From contig NC_087068.1 of the NCBI RefSeq assembly GCF_963678635.1, forward strand, positions 23,996,697 to 24,060,696: DNA of 64,000 bases, given 5' to 3'. This DNA comes from Symsagittifera roscoffensis. Taxonomy: Eukaryota > Xenacoelomorpha > Acoela > Convolutidae. The notes beneath the pieces are model-generated. The model saw only the letters and a program-made list of their open reading frames with translations. It did no database searches and was not told where the DNA came from. The stretch's first letter is position 1, and the number at the start of each line of letters is the position of its first letter. A program made the position numbers and the translations under genes. Positions 23,706-34,197 of the stretch are shown here, in pieces.

Positions 23706-24909
23706 CACAATCTTCTAAAACAAGTGTCGGTTAAATGCACCAAAAACAGTTTGGGGTCAATTCCAATACGAGAACGAGTTTGAATTTGAATAGCTTTTCC
23801 CGCTTAACTTTGAATTTGAACTCTTTTCAGGCAAAAATTTAAATTGGAATGAAAATTAAACCAAAAGGTCTAGAAACCATAACAAAATTGCTTCAATTTA
23901 CAATTACAAATGTTGAAAAAGAAACATTTTGGAAGGAAACTTTTTATTAAAAAGAAGTTAAATACCGTTAGAAAGCAAACTTTTCAAAATTATAAATTTC
24001 GATTAAGTCAACAACGTTTGAATATGTTAAATTAGTTTTTTCCGCCAAAATTTGTATTGTAGTTGTTTTCCTGCCAAAAATACATAAAATCAAACTAGAT
24101 TTGCGTTCAATTTTTTAAAAAGTTTCAGTTGCTTTGTAATTAGAAAACCGACATCAGCAAAAAAAACGTATATCTTTTCATAGGATACCTTATGAATATT
24201 GTGAAATCATTTAATACTTTTTCTGTTTTATTTAGGATATATGGGAAATTCAAAGAGGTTTAACCAACCACTTTTTTCCACAAAAACTAACCAGTTTCTT
24301 TGATTAACCCAAAAAATATCTCATAAAAAGGGTTTTTTTTGGGCTTCAAACGTTGATCTCCACAAAACTTTGCAATACAGGTTCTGACCCCTTGTATAAA
24401 AATGCGTAGCTCACTGAGAGCAGCAATATGAGTGGTCGGAAGACTATATTCGGACCGTAACAAAAAGTTAGAAAATTGATATAGCATGAGGCTTTTCGAA
24501 AAAGAAATGTCTGTATCTCTTCAGTGGATGGTCTGAACATAGTCGTGCAATATATCAAAATACTGCTCACGACCAGTTAATTTTGTTCAGAGGCCTAAAG
24601 ACTATAGGACCTCAAGTTTACGAGATAAAAATTTTCAACATTTTTCCGAGATTTAAAAATTCAAGTTCTTTTTTGTAATTTGATTGAAGACTTGTCAAAC
24701 ATTCGGTTATAAAATGACTTATTATGCTCTCCTTTTCCTAGCAAATTGATAAGTGAAGCATTAGGAGGCAGAGAGTTTTAATTTACAAAATGTTTATGGA
24801 TGAGAACACCAAATGAAAGCTATTAAACATCAATCTGAGTTTCAAGTTTAAATCTTTTTACACAATAAAACCAAATTAAAATCAATCAAACGCAACCACA
24901 GTTTCAAAG
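23706..24909. other. Polinton subterminal region without a recognised gene
   Basis: This 1.2 kb is AT-rich and lies between the left TIR and the first gene. Only short frames occur, and none resembles a Polinton protein. It is too short for a PolB gene. Confidence 0.5.
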
Positions 24910-25194
24910 TTAAATAAGATCTAAGTACTCCTGAGCTTTTTCTAGTGTTGTTAGCTTTCGCTTTTTCTTTGGTGCAAGGCATAGAGAAGGAGTCAAATTT
25001 TCCATGTGATTACTCACTGTCGCTTCGGGGGTGCGCGTTGGAGTTGAAGAATCTGGTTCATCAAGCCATGGTGACACTGTAGGGGAAGGATCAGCTTTCG
25101 AGGTAACTAATAAGGGTAATTCAATCTGTTCTATTCCCCATAAACGATCAAAAAATTCAATTTCTTCAAAGTTTTGTAACTGGTTTTCACACAT
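24910..25194 (-). CDS. Hypothetical Polinton protein, 94 aa
   Basis: The frame is open from ATG to stop. The product is acidic in its first half (NFEEIEFFDRLWGIEQIE), Pro/Ser/Thr-rich in the middle, and basic near the C-terminus (KKKRKLTTLEKAQEYL), where a nuclear localisation signal is possible. I do not recognise the family. It lies 21 bp downstream of another minus-strand frame and, like it, points towards the left TIR, opposite to all other genes in the element. Confidence 0.45.
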   Translation of the reverse strand: MCENQLQNFEEIEFFDRLWGIEQIELPLLVTSKADPSPTVSPWLDEPDSSTPTRTPEATVSNHMENLTPSLCLAPKKKRKLTTLEKAQEYLDLI

Positions 25195-25215
25195 CGATTA
25201 ACATCACAATCGTTT

Positions 25216-25545
25216 TTATACAAATTTTTTTTTTACTGGTTTTGATAAAGTTGAAATATCAACCTGAAGAGCAAGAGGCTCGTCAGGATCCGTATATTTA
25301 CCAGAATTTTCAAGGTAACTCAAATACTTTATATTCAGTTCTTCGTCCTCCTTTGACTTTTTTAAGGAAAATTTACTGAATAAATGTAAAAAAATTTTGG
25401 GAATCATAATGTGATGTGTACAAGTCCACTCATCAGAATTGAAATTTTTTTCTTCGTTAATTATTGCTACAAAAATACCGTGGACGGTTTCATAAAAATT
25501 GGTTCTTTCGTGATTGGAACATCCGGCAATAATATAACAAGGCAT
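25216..25545 (-). CDS. Hypothetical Polinton protein, 109 aa
   Basis: The frame is open from ATG to stop. The product begins MPCYIIAGCSNHERTNFYET and ends in a Lys-rich tail. It has Cys and His residues (CSNH, CTHH) but no clear zinc-finger spacing. I do not recognise it. It is divergently placed from the PC4-like gene about 390 bp to the right, so a bidirectional promoter may lie between them. Confidence 0.45.
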   Translation of the reverse strand: MPCYIIAGCSNHERTNFYETVHGIFVAIINEEKNFNSDEWTCTHHIMIPKIFLHLFSKFSLKKSKEDEELNIKYLSYLENSGKYTDPDEPLALQVDISTLSKPVKKKFV

Positions 25546-25937
25546 TTTTGAAGAAAATTGAAAGAAAAGGACAAACGTAACGCGGAAAGAAAAGAAACTG
25601 AAATGAATTGTGAAAACGCCTCAAGAGATTGAAATAGGGATTGGTTCTTCTAAAATTAGAAATTTCAAGACCTCCTATGTAGTTCTTGATATTCTATGTT
25701 TATATAAATTGAATTCAAACAAATAGCTTGTATCAAAAAGAACGTTTAAACATTATGACCTGTGATCCCTAATCCAATTGAACCAAATTGCAATCCAATA
25801 TTTTTCCGATATAAAGTACATGTGTATATAAAGTAAAATAGATACAACGCTTTCTTTCGCAGACATATACAATCAATCGGAACCATTTCTTTTTAATCAG
25901 TTTAAAATCAAGTTACTTTAAAAATTTACTCGTTACA

Positions 25938-26307
25938 ATGAAAAAAAAAAAAAAGCACCACAGCAATCGCAAATAAAGATTTTGGCGATTGCTATTTCGA
26001 TATTTCGGAAAACAGTAAAAGATTGGTGCGTGCTACATTGAAAACATATGACCAAACTGGAACTTACGTATTCCTGAAAGTTTTCAAAAAAGCAACTGAA
26101 GGCGCTGAATTTGAATGTGTACAAAGACTTTCCTTAAGCAGCGAAGAATTTTCAAAATTACTAAAATCGGGAAAGTCAACCCGAGCGCAAACAGGTGAAA
26201 TTTCCGATACTGTTGAAAACAAAGACAAACCACAGCCTAATTGTAAACGAGCCAGGAAATCTCAACTTTCCTCAAACACAAACAATTTCAAGCACGACTC
26301 GAATTAA
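25938..26307 (+). CDS. PC4-like single-stranded DNA-binding protein (frame depends on an A-run)
   Basis: The body reads DCYFDISENSKRLVRATLKT, then TYVFLKVFKK and RLSLSSEEFSKLLK. This pattern of strand blocks followed by a Leu-Ser helix recalls the PC4/p15 transcription coactivator fold, which binds single-stranded DNA. PC4-like proteins occur in some large DNA viruses. The tail is Lys/Arg/Gln-rich. The only good ATG (25938) is followed by 14 A residues, and in that frame a stop comes after 12 codons. One A fewer would connect the ATG to the long frame. Either the run has gained a base or expression relies on slippage. The family call is by pattern only. Confidence 0.4.
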
Positions 26308-26321
26308 TTTTTTTCTACAAA

Positions 26322-27079
26322 ATGGCAGAAGCTATGTTCGAAGTTGTGTTACCTGATTATTTCAAAAAATTTCAACCAAATTTCAAACTTTTTATTAGTG
26401 AAAAAGTTCCTAATTTATCTACTTTTAAAAATTATGCTTTTGGAAGCCACTTCAAATCTGAATATTGCCCTTTTTCAATTGAGATTTTTAAAAAAAAAAC
26501 TCATTACCATATATTGATTCAAGTAGATTCAGAGGAACAATTAAACCAATTTCAATTTTTTCTTCCCAAAAATGATTCAGTTTTCCTTGTATTTTCACTT
26601 GCTTCAAATAATTAGTTTCTCCTGCTAAAGATGTCAAAGGAAACGGTGAGTTATTTGACAAGCTTAAACTAGCTCTCACTTATTCAGCACAACTTGTTGC
26701 AGTCAATCTCGATTTGTTAGATTTCACTGCAATCAAAAAACGATTACCCAACTTATTGCTTTCTGCAACATCATCTAACAAACAGACTTCACCAAATCAA
26801 AACGTTTTCAAGAAATCTCCGACCGTTGGGGGACAGAAACGAAATGATAATACAGTTACGCCTGCTGCATCGTCGACGTCAAACAAATCCGCAAGAATAT
26901 CGACTTCAGTTTCAAAGAAACACACAGAAAGCAGACATGTTCAAACAGATGAGATGAATTCAGAAACTTTGAAAAGATTTGAAAGTTCAATTAATGGACC
27001 CCATTCTGCCGCTTTTTGTAAATTAATGGATATTTTGACAAGTGAATATGGGAAACTTGATGCAGATACTGATGTTTAG
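26322..27079 (+). pseudogene. Hypothetical Polinton protein, frameshifted
   Basis: The N-terminal frame 26322-26615 (MAEAMFEVVLPDYFKKF) ends at a TAG near 26613. The adjacent frame takes over at once (KLKLALTYSAQLVAVNLDLL) and runs to 27079. This suggests one protein of about 250 residues broken by a single indel near 26610. The C-terminal half is Ser/Thr/Lys-rich, with KSARISTSVSKKH, and ends acidic. I do not recognise it. It lies between the PC4-like gene and the exonuclease-like gene. Confidence 0.4.
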
Positions 27080-27157
27080 TTTGTGAAATTTATTGTTCGT
27101 GAAGTTTTAATTGATACTTTTCATTATTCCTTTTTTATTATATTGAGTTCAGTAAAC

Positions 27158-27560
27158 ATGATTTCAACTTTCGATTTAAAACTTATTCATGTAAATTTTT
27201 CAGACTTAAAATCACAATATCCAGATAAATCAGTCAGATTTCAGTATTTTTTTGCCACTTGTTTGTATTTGGATGCTGATATTAAATTGGTTTTTGTTTT
27301 GAAAAACAGACCATATGGTGGTTTAATTGGAATAGACAATTCGTCGCTCGACAAACACTTGAAACATTTCAAATTTCTTAGAATACATGCTATTTTGCAT
27401 GACGCAGCAGGATATTTGCAAGAAAAAATCATACCGGTCCTGGGTACACATATGTTTTGCCTTATCCAATAAAAAACTGTTACCTGGGTCACGTGACAGG
27501 TATTGCGTTTTGCTTATTTCTTAAAGCATTCAAACCAAAGTTATTTCGTTTGTTGGAATG
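27158..27560 (+). pseudogene. Hypothetical Polinton protein, frameshifted
   Basis: The frame starts at the ATG at 27158 (MISTFDLKLIHVNFSDL) and continues through LKNRPYGGLIGIDNS and HDAAGYLQEKII, then meets a stop near 27470. A neighbouring frame carries on with YTYVLPYPIKNCYLGHVTG, so one indel near 27440 likely broke the gene. I do not recognise the family. Confidence 0.35.
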
Positions 27561-27572
27561 TTGAGTGAAAGT

Positions 27573-28045
27573 CATGTTAACCCAAAGAAAGAAAACTAAA
27601 AATTTGATTGTCAACCATCTCATTATTTTAGATATTGAAGGATTTAAATGTGGCAAGAAACCTTTGATCATGAAAGGAACTTTCCGTTTGCTCTGCTAGT
27701 TCAATTGATACAATTCATTTTCTGCCACCAGTTCAATTCAACAATTTATCAAAAGAAGAGAAAAAAGCTTACAATTGGGTATCTAAATTTCTACACAGCA
27801 TTCTTTTGAGGAACCCAAACTCCCATTTTTTTGCTAAAGGTACACAAAAATCTGTTTCATTAGCTGATTACTTGAAATTACCCGTGACAAATTTGGAAAA
27901 TATTGGCTGCCCAAAGATTGAACAGTTATTGGGTCAAGAAAAACATATTTGCAAACGACATTCTCAGTTACTTCCCTCGCATCAATTATTAAAGCATTGT
28001 ACCCGTAGAAAATCCAAATTTTTTTTTCGATTGGTTACAAAATGA
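27573..28045 (+). pseudogene. Exonuclease/RNase H-fold-like Polinton protein, frameshifted
   Basis: The frame from ATG 27573 gives LIILDIEGFKCGKKPLI, an acidic LDIEGF motif like the first motif of DEDD-type 3'-5' exonucleases. It then breaks near 27681, where one extra G is the simplest cause. The second frame gives LPPVQFNNLSKEEKKAYNWV and, to 28045, FFAKGTQKS, NLENIGCPKIEQLL and a Cys/His-rich stretch (HICKRHSQLLPSHQ). From memory this pattern recurs in proteins of invertebrate mobile elements and viruses. The enzymatic role is inference from the acidic motif only. Confidence 0.4.
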
Positions 28046-28582
28046 ACTGTCCAATGATTCAAACAACCTTATCAGCAAATTTGGTGGTTTACGCTTCAAT
28101 GACTAATCAGAGTCCTGAAAACAATTCAACACCAAGAATTAAAGTTACTCTTACGCGGACAGGCAAATTAGATTGTCGAGGAAAACCTCTCCTGCAAAAA
28201 CTCGAACAAATTACACTGAACGATATCGAAATCGATAATTTACGGAAACTTTTTACAGTTCTGGACTACTTTCAACTATACAATGTCCAGACTCCAGGAA
28301 TTTCGCCAGTCAATTCCGTTGTTCAATCTCAACCTGGAAGGGCTGCAACCTCAGCTGGGAGAGAGAAGTCAAATCCATTTGCATGACCAACAGCTTCCAG
28401 CTGAACTGAAAGAATTAGTCAAAGATGATAACGTTGAGGAAATACATTTAGTTCAAGCCACTATCAGAGTTGCTGCTCATTTTGTTGTAAAGTTCAAATC
28501 TAATTGTAACCATGACAAATTCACAAAATATGAGTTTTTCTTCATTCAACGAGGAGTTGATTTGCCTGCTGAACCGAAATGA
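28042..28582 (+). CDS. Two overlapping hypothetical Polinton frames
   Basis: Frame one (28042-28386) starts MNCPMIQTTLSANLVVY and ends Ser/Pro-rich. Frame two (28283-28582) overlaps it by about 100 bp and reads LHDQQLPAELKELVKDDNVE, then IRVAAHFVVKFKSN. They may be one gene broken by an indel near 28290-28380, or two. I recognise neither. Confidence 0.35.
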
Positions 28583-28870
28583 AGAATCACATATATATAC
28601 CAAGTTTTGTGAATCATGATAAATATATTTTTTGATTGTTTTCATTTTCTTTTGCTCTTGTGTGATTACTAGTCTAAAGAGTTATTAGACGAAATCAGTA
28701 CCGTAAACGTAGAAAAAATTGTTCGGATACATCTGACAGACAAAAACATAGCAAGATATATAATAAAATACAAACCAAACGGCAATAGATCAGAGAAAAA
28801 AAAGGCGATTGGTATGCAGTTGTAACTATCAACCTTGATACAAATAAGCAAAAAAAGTCTTCCAGTAAAC

Positions 28871-29140
28871 ATGGAAAATGATGAAACCACTGTCGAGAAC
28901 AATGATTGCGACTTTGTAGACATTGGTGGTGCCGAACAGTCTTTATCTCACGAAAACAGATCTTGGAAATTTTGTAATTCTGTTTCTCTTCCGTCTGCAG
29001 AAGTTGTCTTTTTCACACAAGTCTGTTTCATTTTCATTTTGCTCTCTTTATCTATTTCACAACCTTAGTTGTGACGAGACTGCCATTTGGCTTTCAATAC
29101 TATCCAGTACAGTTGGTTACATGTAACCCAATCCCAAGTT
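28871..29140 (+). pseudogene. Small single-pass membrane protein of Polintons, broken
   Basis: The product starts MENDETTVENNDCDFVDIGG, is acidic at the N-terminus, and has one strongly hydrophobic segment (EVVFFTQVCFIFILLSLSI). The frame then shifts near 29060, and the continuation CDETAIWLSILSSTVGYM runs into a TAA in place of a sense codon before PNPKL. A small protein with this layout (acidic head, one membrane helix, SS-GY-PNP tail) sits before the ATPase in other invertebrate Polintons as far as I recall. Its function is unknown. This copy has one indel and one nonsense change. Confidence 0.55.
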
Positions 29141-29146
29141 ATAATA

Positions 29147-29806
29147 ATGAATAAGATCATTTCAACACAAGATCGTCTGTTTATGTCCGTTTCAGGTCCC
29201 TCGGGATCTGGCAAAACTGATTTAATTTTCAAATGCTTCTCAAAGGTACATTCTATCCATCGTATAACAAGATAATTTATTTTTATCTTCACGATCAACC
29301 CAAATACCGTTCCTTTGTTTCCCACAACAAATTTGATATTGAATTTATAAAATTGTCCAGCTTTGAACTTGTTAATAACTTACGGGATTGCATGATTGTC
29401 TTTGATGATACCTGTGAAGAAATTTTAAATGGCAATGATTTTGTTAAATTAGCTACAGCAGGCCGACATAAAAATGTTCATGTTATTTATGTCAAGCAGA
29501 ATTTATTTCAGCAAAGTAAGCAATCACATACAATAGATTTGAATACAACTCACTTAATTTTGCTCAAATCACCTCGAGACATTCAACAGATTGATTATTT
29601 AGGCAGACAATTGAATAATGCAAAATTCCTCCGTCATGCGTATCAATTGGCAACGAAAGAAGAATTCGGTCATCTTTTGATAGACTACTTGAATCCCAAA
29701 ACTTCAGAATGTCTTCGTTATTGTCAAACGTAGTTGCACCATCGCCAACCATTTTCTATTTACCATCCTCTAAAGCAGTTATCACATCTCTTGAAAATGA
29801 AAGATA
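29147..29806 (+). pseudogene. FtsK/HerA-type genome-packaging ATPase, frameshifted
   Basis: The packaging ATPase pumps element DNA into the capsid. Walker A is GPSGSGKT (29195-29218) and Walker B is CMIVFDDT near 29389, followed by a sensor-like HVIYVKQN near 29480. The order fits the A32-like ATPases of Polintons and adenovirus-like elements. The frame shifts near 29235, just after Walker A, and again near 29725. The C-terminal piece (TIFYLPSSKAVITSL) lies in the second frame. The start of the 1,365-bp tandem duplication falls inside this C-terminal segment, and a copy of it reappears at 31119. Confidence 0.85.
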
Positions 29807-30045
29807 AAGAATTATGTATATTGAAGCAAATGCTCAATAGTCATCATTGTAGATCAATTTTGACAGGAGCTGATTCAAATTTTATTAGATTTCTTTGCGA
29901 TTGTTTCGTAAATGTTTTTCTCGGACATGTTCCAGCTAACAACAGTTTCATCGAGAGTAAGAAAGTACCATTTGGAACAATTGTTGACACTAAGTTTAGT
30001 ATCCGAGAAAAACGAATTTTTGGCAAACAATATTTCACTGGTTAA
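29797..30045 (+). CDS. Small conserved Polinton protein, copy 1 (82 aa)
   Basis: The frame starts MKDKELCILKQMLNSHHC and contains ADSNFIRFLCDCFVNVFLGH, a helical Cys-containing block, followed by a basic segment (KRIFGKQYFTG). From memory a small protein of this type follows the ATPase in insect and other invertebrate Polintons. Its role is unknown. The C-terminus looks shortened. It lies in unit 1 of the tandem duplication. Confidence 0.5.
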   Translation: MKDKELCILKQMLNSHHCRSILTGADSNFIRFLCDCFVNVFLGHVPANNSFIESKKVPFGTIVDTKFSIREKRIFGKQYFTG

Positions 30046-30089
30046 ATCAATCGGATAATCGTGTTACATTTACCTGAAAAACTAGAACC

Positions 30090-30824
30090 TTAGGCCTGTA
30101 TGCTGAAGAATTCATCCTCATTCCTCGAAAAACATATGCTCCAGATGAAAAAACTGCACCACAATCTCAAATCCTTCAAATTCCAATAATTAACGACAAA
30201 TCATCTCAAGTCAATTACATACAACGATTTCGAGAACGAAATATCAGCCGTGACTCTCCACCACCATTAAAGCCAACATCTCCTATTCCTTTAACCACTA
30301 GTAATGTAGCACCAAATCTTCGAAAAAGAAATTTATCTGCACATAGTAATTTCAGTGGTGATGGTGGTGATGAAGCAGAAAAAAATGTTGAATCATACAA
30401 TTCTGTGCAGCAGACAAGTTCAAAGAGATTAGAAAAAAACGATGAAAAAATTAATGGAACAACCGCTGAAGTGTTTCGAAAGGTTATGGAATCCATTCAA
30501 GAGCTATTGGAAGCTAATAAATTGGAAAGGGCAAACATAGTGCTAAAGCAGTTGTTCAAAGTTGAATCCTTGACTTTAGACGTTGACGGATATGTTCTAA
30601 TTCAAGGAAAACCAACACTTGTTAAAATTGATTCTTTTTTGTACGATACACAGCAAAACACAAAAAAACTTGAGGGCGTTTTTTATCCACAAATTTTGAA
30701 AGAACTGAATCTTGATCCTAGTTTAGTGCCCAACACTTATGCCAAACAGATGCTCCGCTCGCTTAAAAGCGAAGCAGCTAAGCCTTCAACTTCTTCCTTT
30801 TTGTCTCCGACACCCGACAACTGA
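30090..30824 (+). pseudogene. Conserved Polinton protein with C-terminal globular domain, copy 1
   Basis: The frame is open from about 30090 (EEFILIPRKTYAPDEK) to the stop at 30824, but no ATG sits at its head. A Pro/Ser-rich linker follows. The C-terminal domain includes LTLDVDGYVLIQGKPTLVKI, then GVFYPQILKELNLDPSLVPN. Proteins with an IP-motif head and a DG-V-LIQGK-like domain occur beside integrase in other Polintons as I recall. Their role is unknown, perhaps virion-associated. Loss of the start suggests this copy is inactive. Confidence 0.5.
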
Positions 30825-30946
30825 GGAGTCGTAGAGATCAAAACCCTCCTCATCGAAGACTCGATCGACAACTTTCAAGCCCAGAATCAAGCAATCCGAC
30901 AAAAGAAAAACCCAGAAAAAAGAATTTTTCCCCACCAACGAGGACG

Positions 30947-31138
30947 ATGATAAAAACTACGAAAGCAGTAAAGAATCGTTTGCGACGACGTCAACAAAAG
31001 AATGGAAATCCTACTATCAGTGAAGAAAAGAAACTCAAAATACTCTACACGAAAGGTCCAGCTGCATTTGGTAGCGTTAAAAATTTAGCAAATGCTAGTC
31101 AACTCTCACCAAAAAAAGTTCTATTTACCATCCTCTAA
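30947..31138 (+). pseudogene. Truncated integrase N-terminus at the duplication junction
   Basis: The frame starts MIKTTKAVKNRLRRRQQKNG, as in the full integrase, but after SQLSPKKV it crosses the tandem duplication boundary into the ATPase tail and stops. It is a by-product of the duplication. Confidence 0.8.
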
Positions 31139-31161
31139 AGCAGTTATCACATCTCTTGAAA

Positions 31162-31410
31162 ATGAAAGATAAAGAATTATGTATATTGAAGCAAATGCTC
31201 AATAGTCATCATTGTAGATCAATTTTGACAGGAGCTGATTCAAATTTTATTAGATTTCTTTGCGATTGTTTCGTAAATGTTTTTCTCGGACATGTTCCAG
31301 CTAACAACAGTTTCATCGAGAGTAAGAAAGTACCATTTGGAACAATTGTTGACACTAAGTTTAGTATCCGAGAAAAACGAATTTTTGGCAAACAATATTT
31401 CACTGGTTAA
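31162..31410 (+). CDS. Small conserved Polinton protein, copy 2 (82 aa)
   Basis: This is an exact duplicate of the frame at 29797-30045, carried by the second unit of the tandem duplication. It lies just downstream of the fusion junction between truncated integrase and ATPase tail. Confidence 0.5.
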   Translation: MKDKELCILKQMLNSHHCRSILTGADSNFIRFLCDCFVNVFLGHVPANNSFIESKKVPFGTIVDTKFSIREKRIFGKQYFTG

Positions 31411-31454
31411 ATCAATCGGATAATCGTGTTACATTTACCTGAAAAACTAGAACC

Positions 31455-32189
31455 TTAGGCCTGTATGCTGAAGAATTCATCCTCATTCCTCGAAAAACAT
31501 ATGCTCCAGATGAAAAAACTGCACCACAATCTCAAATCCTTCAAATTCCAATAATTAACGACAAATCATCTCAAGTCAATTACATACAACGATTTCGAGA
31601 ACGAAATATCAGCCGTGACTCTCCACCACCATTAAAGCCAACATCTCCTATTCCTTTAACCACTAGTAATGTAGCACCAAATCTTCGAAAAAGAAATTTA
31701 TCTGCACATAGTAATTTCAGTGGTGATGGTGGTGATGAAGCAGAAAAAAATGTTGAATCATACAATTCTGTGCAGCAGACAAGTTCAAAGAGATTAGAAA
31801 AAAACGATGAAAAAATTAATGGAACAACCGCTGAAGTGTTTCGAAAGGTTATGGAATCCATTCAAGAGCTTTTGGAAGCTAATAAATTGGAAAGGGCAAA
31901 CATAGTGCTAAAGCAGTTGTTCAAAGTTGAATCCTTGACTTTAGACGTTGACGGATATGTTCTAATTCAAGGAAAACCAACACTTGTTAAAATTGATTCT
32001 TTTTTGTACGATACACAGCAAAACACAAAAAAACTTGAGGGCGTTTTTTATCCACAAATTTTGAAAGAACTGAATCTTGATCCTAGTTTAGTGCCCAACA
32101 CTTATGCCAAACAGATGCTCCGCTCGCTTAAAAGCGAAGCAGCTAAGCCTTCAACTTCTTCCTTTTTGTCTCCGACACCCGACAACTGA
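31455..32189 (+). pseudogene. Conserved Polinton protein with C-terminal globular domain, copy 2
   Basis: This is the duplicate of 30090-30824. The single base difference between the two units falls in this gene (AGCTT here, AGCTA there) and is silent, Leu in both. It also lacks an ATG at the head of the frame. Confidence 0.5.
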
Positions 32190-32311
32190 GGAGTCGTAGA
32201 GATCAAAACCCTCCTCATCGAAGACTCGATCGACAACTTTCAAGCCCAGAATCAAGCAATCCGACAAAAGAAAAACCCAGAAAAAAGAATTTTTCCCCAC
32301 CAACGAGGACG

Positions 32312-33305
32312 ATGATAAAAACTACGAAAGCAGTAAAGAATCGTTTGCGACGACGTCAACAAAAGAATGGAAATCCTACTATCAGTGAAGAAAAGAAACT
32401 CAAAATACTCTACACGAAAGGTCCAGCTGCATTTGGTAGCGTTAAAAATTTAGCAAATGCTAGTCAACTCTCACCAAAAAAAGTTAAAAATTTTCTCATA
32501 TCTCAATCATCACATACAAAGTATGGATTGTTCCGTAAAACATATCCTCGGCTAAAAGTGATTGTTAACGATATCAACGAAACTTGGTCTCTTGACTTGT
32601 CTTATGTTGATAAATTGGCTGAATATAACCGAGGGGTACGATATTTGTTAGTTGCTGTCGATTGTCTCTCTCGCTACTTACGAGTGGAACCCCTGAAGAC
32701 CAAATATGCTAGAGAAACAACCGAAGCTTTCAAAAAATGATCAAAACAAAACAACTAAAAAAAGTTTGGGTTGACAAAGGCACCGAGTTTAAAGGAGAGT
32801 TCGAAAAGTTATGAACTAAACGAGAAATCATCAAATACAATATTCACAGTGAAAAAAAATCAGCGTTTGCCGAAAGAAACATTCGAGCGCTGAAAAGTAT
32901 TATCTACAAGTACTTGGAGTTTGAATGGACTAACAGTTATATTGAAAAAATACAAAGTTTTGTTCAAACGATTAACTCACGCGTCAATAGAGTAACAAAA
33001 TTGGCTCCAAACAAGGTCACAAGAAAACATGTACCTGCTTTAGTTTCATTAATTGCAAACAGTCCATCGAAGTTGGTACAGAAACCAAAATTGCATGTTG
33101 GTGACTATGTGCGAATAGCGAAAACTGACTTGCCTTTTAGAAAAGGTTACAAGCAGATTTTTACAGACGAAATTTTTGAAATAGTTGCCATTCCTACTGT
33201 AAACCCTCCAACATAGTCTCATTGATGCGGAAAAGGAAGAAATCAGCGGAAAATTTTATGAAAAAGAACTTAGTTTAATTGGAAACAAAGCTGATTATAA
33301 CGAAA
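32312..33305 (+). pseudogene. Polinton retroviral-type integrase, broken
   Basis: The integrase inserts element DNA and makes the 6-bp duplication. A basic N-terminus is followed by the DDE core: first Asp in TWSLDLSYVD, second in VWVDKGTEF near 32770, Glu in SAFAERNIRALKS near 32870. A C-terminal beta-barrel (VGDYVRIAK) and a chromodomain-like tail (ISGKFYEKELSLI) complete it. The frame is broken by one extra A near 32735, an in-frame TGA at 32812-32814, and one lost base near 33214. This is the only copy with a complete domain set, because the duplicate at 30947 is truncated. Confidence 0.88.
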
Positions 33306-34191
33306 ATGGGCAGTGATGAATTTACTGTACATTTGATTTCAACAGCATCAATGGATTATTTCCCAGACAACACTTTCGACAGTTTTAGAAATTTTTGTAA
33401 GGAAGAAATAGCTTTAGACGGAGATTGGAGAGTTGCTCTCTCAGAAATAATTTTCCCCACAAAATTAAACAAGGTTACTGATGAGGAATTTACGTGCTTT
33501 AGAGCATCCGTAGTAGCCAGTAAATCCAACGCTGGCAATCGGAATACAAAGCTGGCAATCGGAATACAATTTCCAGACCTTACTATGGCGAAAAGTTTTT
33601 ATCAAATCAGGAGAGTACAATTTTATAGAACAATTGATTAATGAGATAAAAACAAAACTCAAAGACAAAATTAATTTCGATGCAAGTCCTCAAGAAACCA
33701 CGAATAGCATGAGCATTTGGATGAACTCAAAGGAAGGAATCTCATTCCCAACTCCCCAAATACCCAGTCTGTTAGGCTACAATGCAAAGCTTGATGAGAA
33801 CGGTGAATATCACATTGGTTATAAAATGATACCCTCCTTCGATGCATCTTATGAGGGAAACGAACTGTCCGAATCTCATTTCCCATATGACTTATCAAGT
33901 GGGACAAGTCTAATTTTTGTCTATATTGACATTATTCAATACCAAACTGTTGGTGATGCAAAGGCCCCATTGTCACGCGTCATTGATTCAAATAGACGAA
34001 TCAAAAATGGTAGTGCCTGCAGCATTGAACCTAATCATCGAAAAAACTTCACTAATTTAGGCTACAAAAAATTATTCACTTCAACTGTACAATCAAAATC
34101 GGTACAGTTGCGCACAGAAATTGGAAGACTAGTGCCCTTTGCAGGAACTGGTAAAGTTGTGTTGACTCTAAAATTCAAGCGCTTTAATTGA
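33306..34191 (+). pseudogene. Penton-like minor capsid protein of Polinton, frameshifted
   Basis: The single jelly-roll minor capsid protein forms capsid vertices in the Polinton virion model. The frame starts at ATG 33306 (MGSDEFTVHLISTASM). GDWRVALSEIIFP is a hallmark opening strand block, and LIFVYIDIIQYQTVGDAKAP plus LSRVI near 33905-33985 is the other hallmark. The frame shifts near 33600. Just before it, an 18-20-bp stretch (GCTGGCAATCGGAATACAA) is tandemly duplicated at 33530-33570. The gene is followed after 6 bp by the small basic protein gene and then by the major capsid gene. Confidence 0.75.
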
Positions 34192-34197
34192 AAACCA

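Larger units (their letters stand above)
29754..31118 (+). repeat. 1,365-bp tandem duplication, unit 1
   Basis: The unit starts CTATTTACCATCCTC within the ATPase tail and ends in the N-terminal part of integrase. Apart from the base at about 30504 (GAGCTATTGG versus GAGCTTTTGG) I see no difference from unit 2. The junction shows TT microhomology. Confidence 0.92.
31119..32483 (+). repeat. 1,365-bp tandem duplication, unit 2
   Basis: The second unit is identical to unit 1 except for the one base noted. It runs into the only copy of integrase that continues past its N-terminus. Since the units hold the same gene lesions, the duplication postdates those mutations. Confidence 0.92.
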
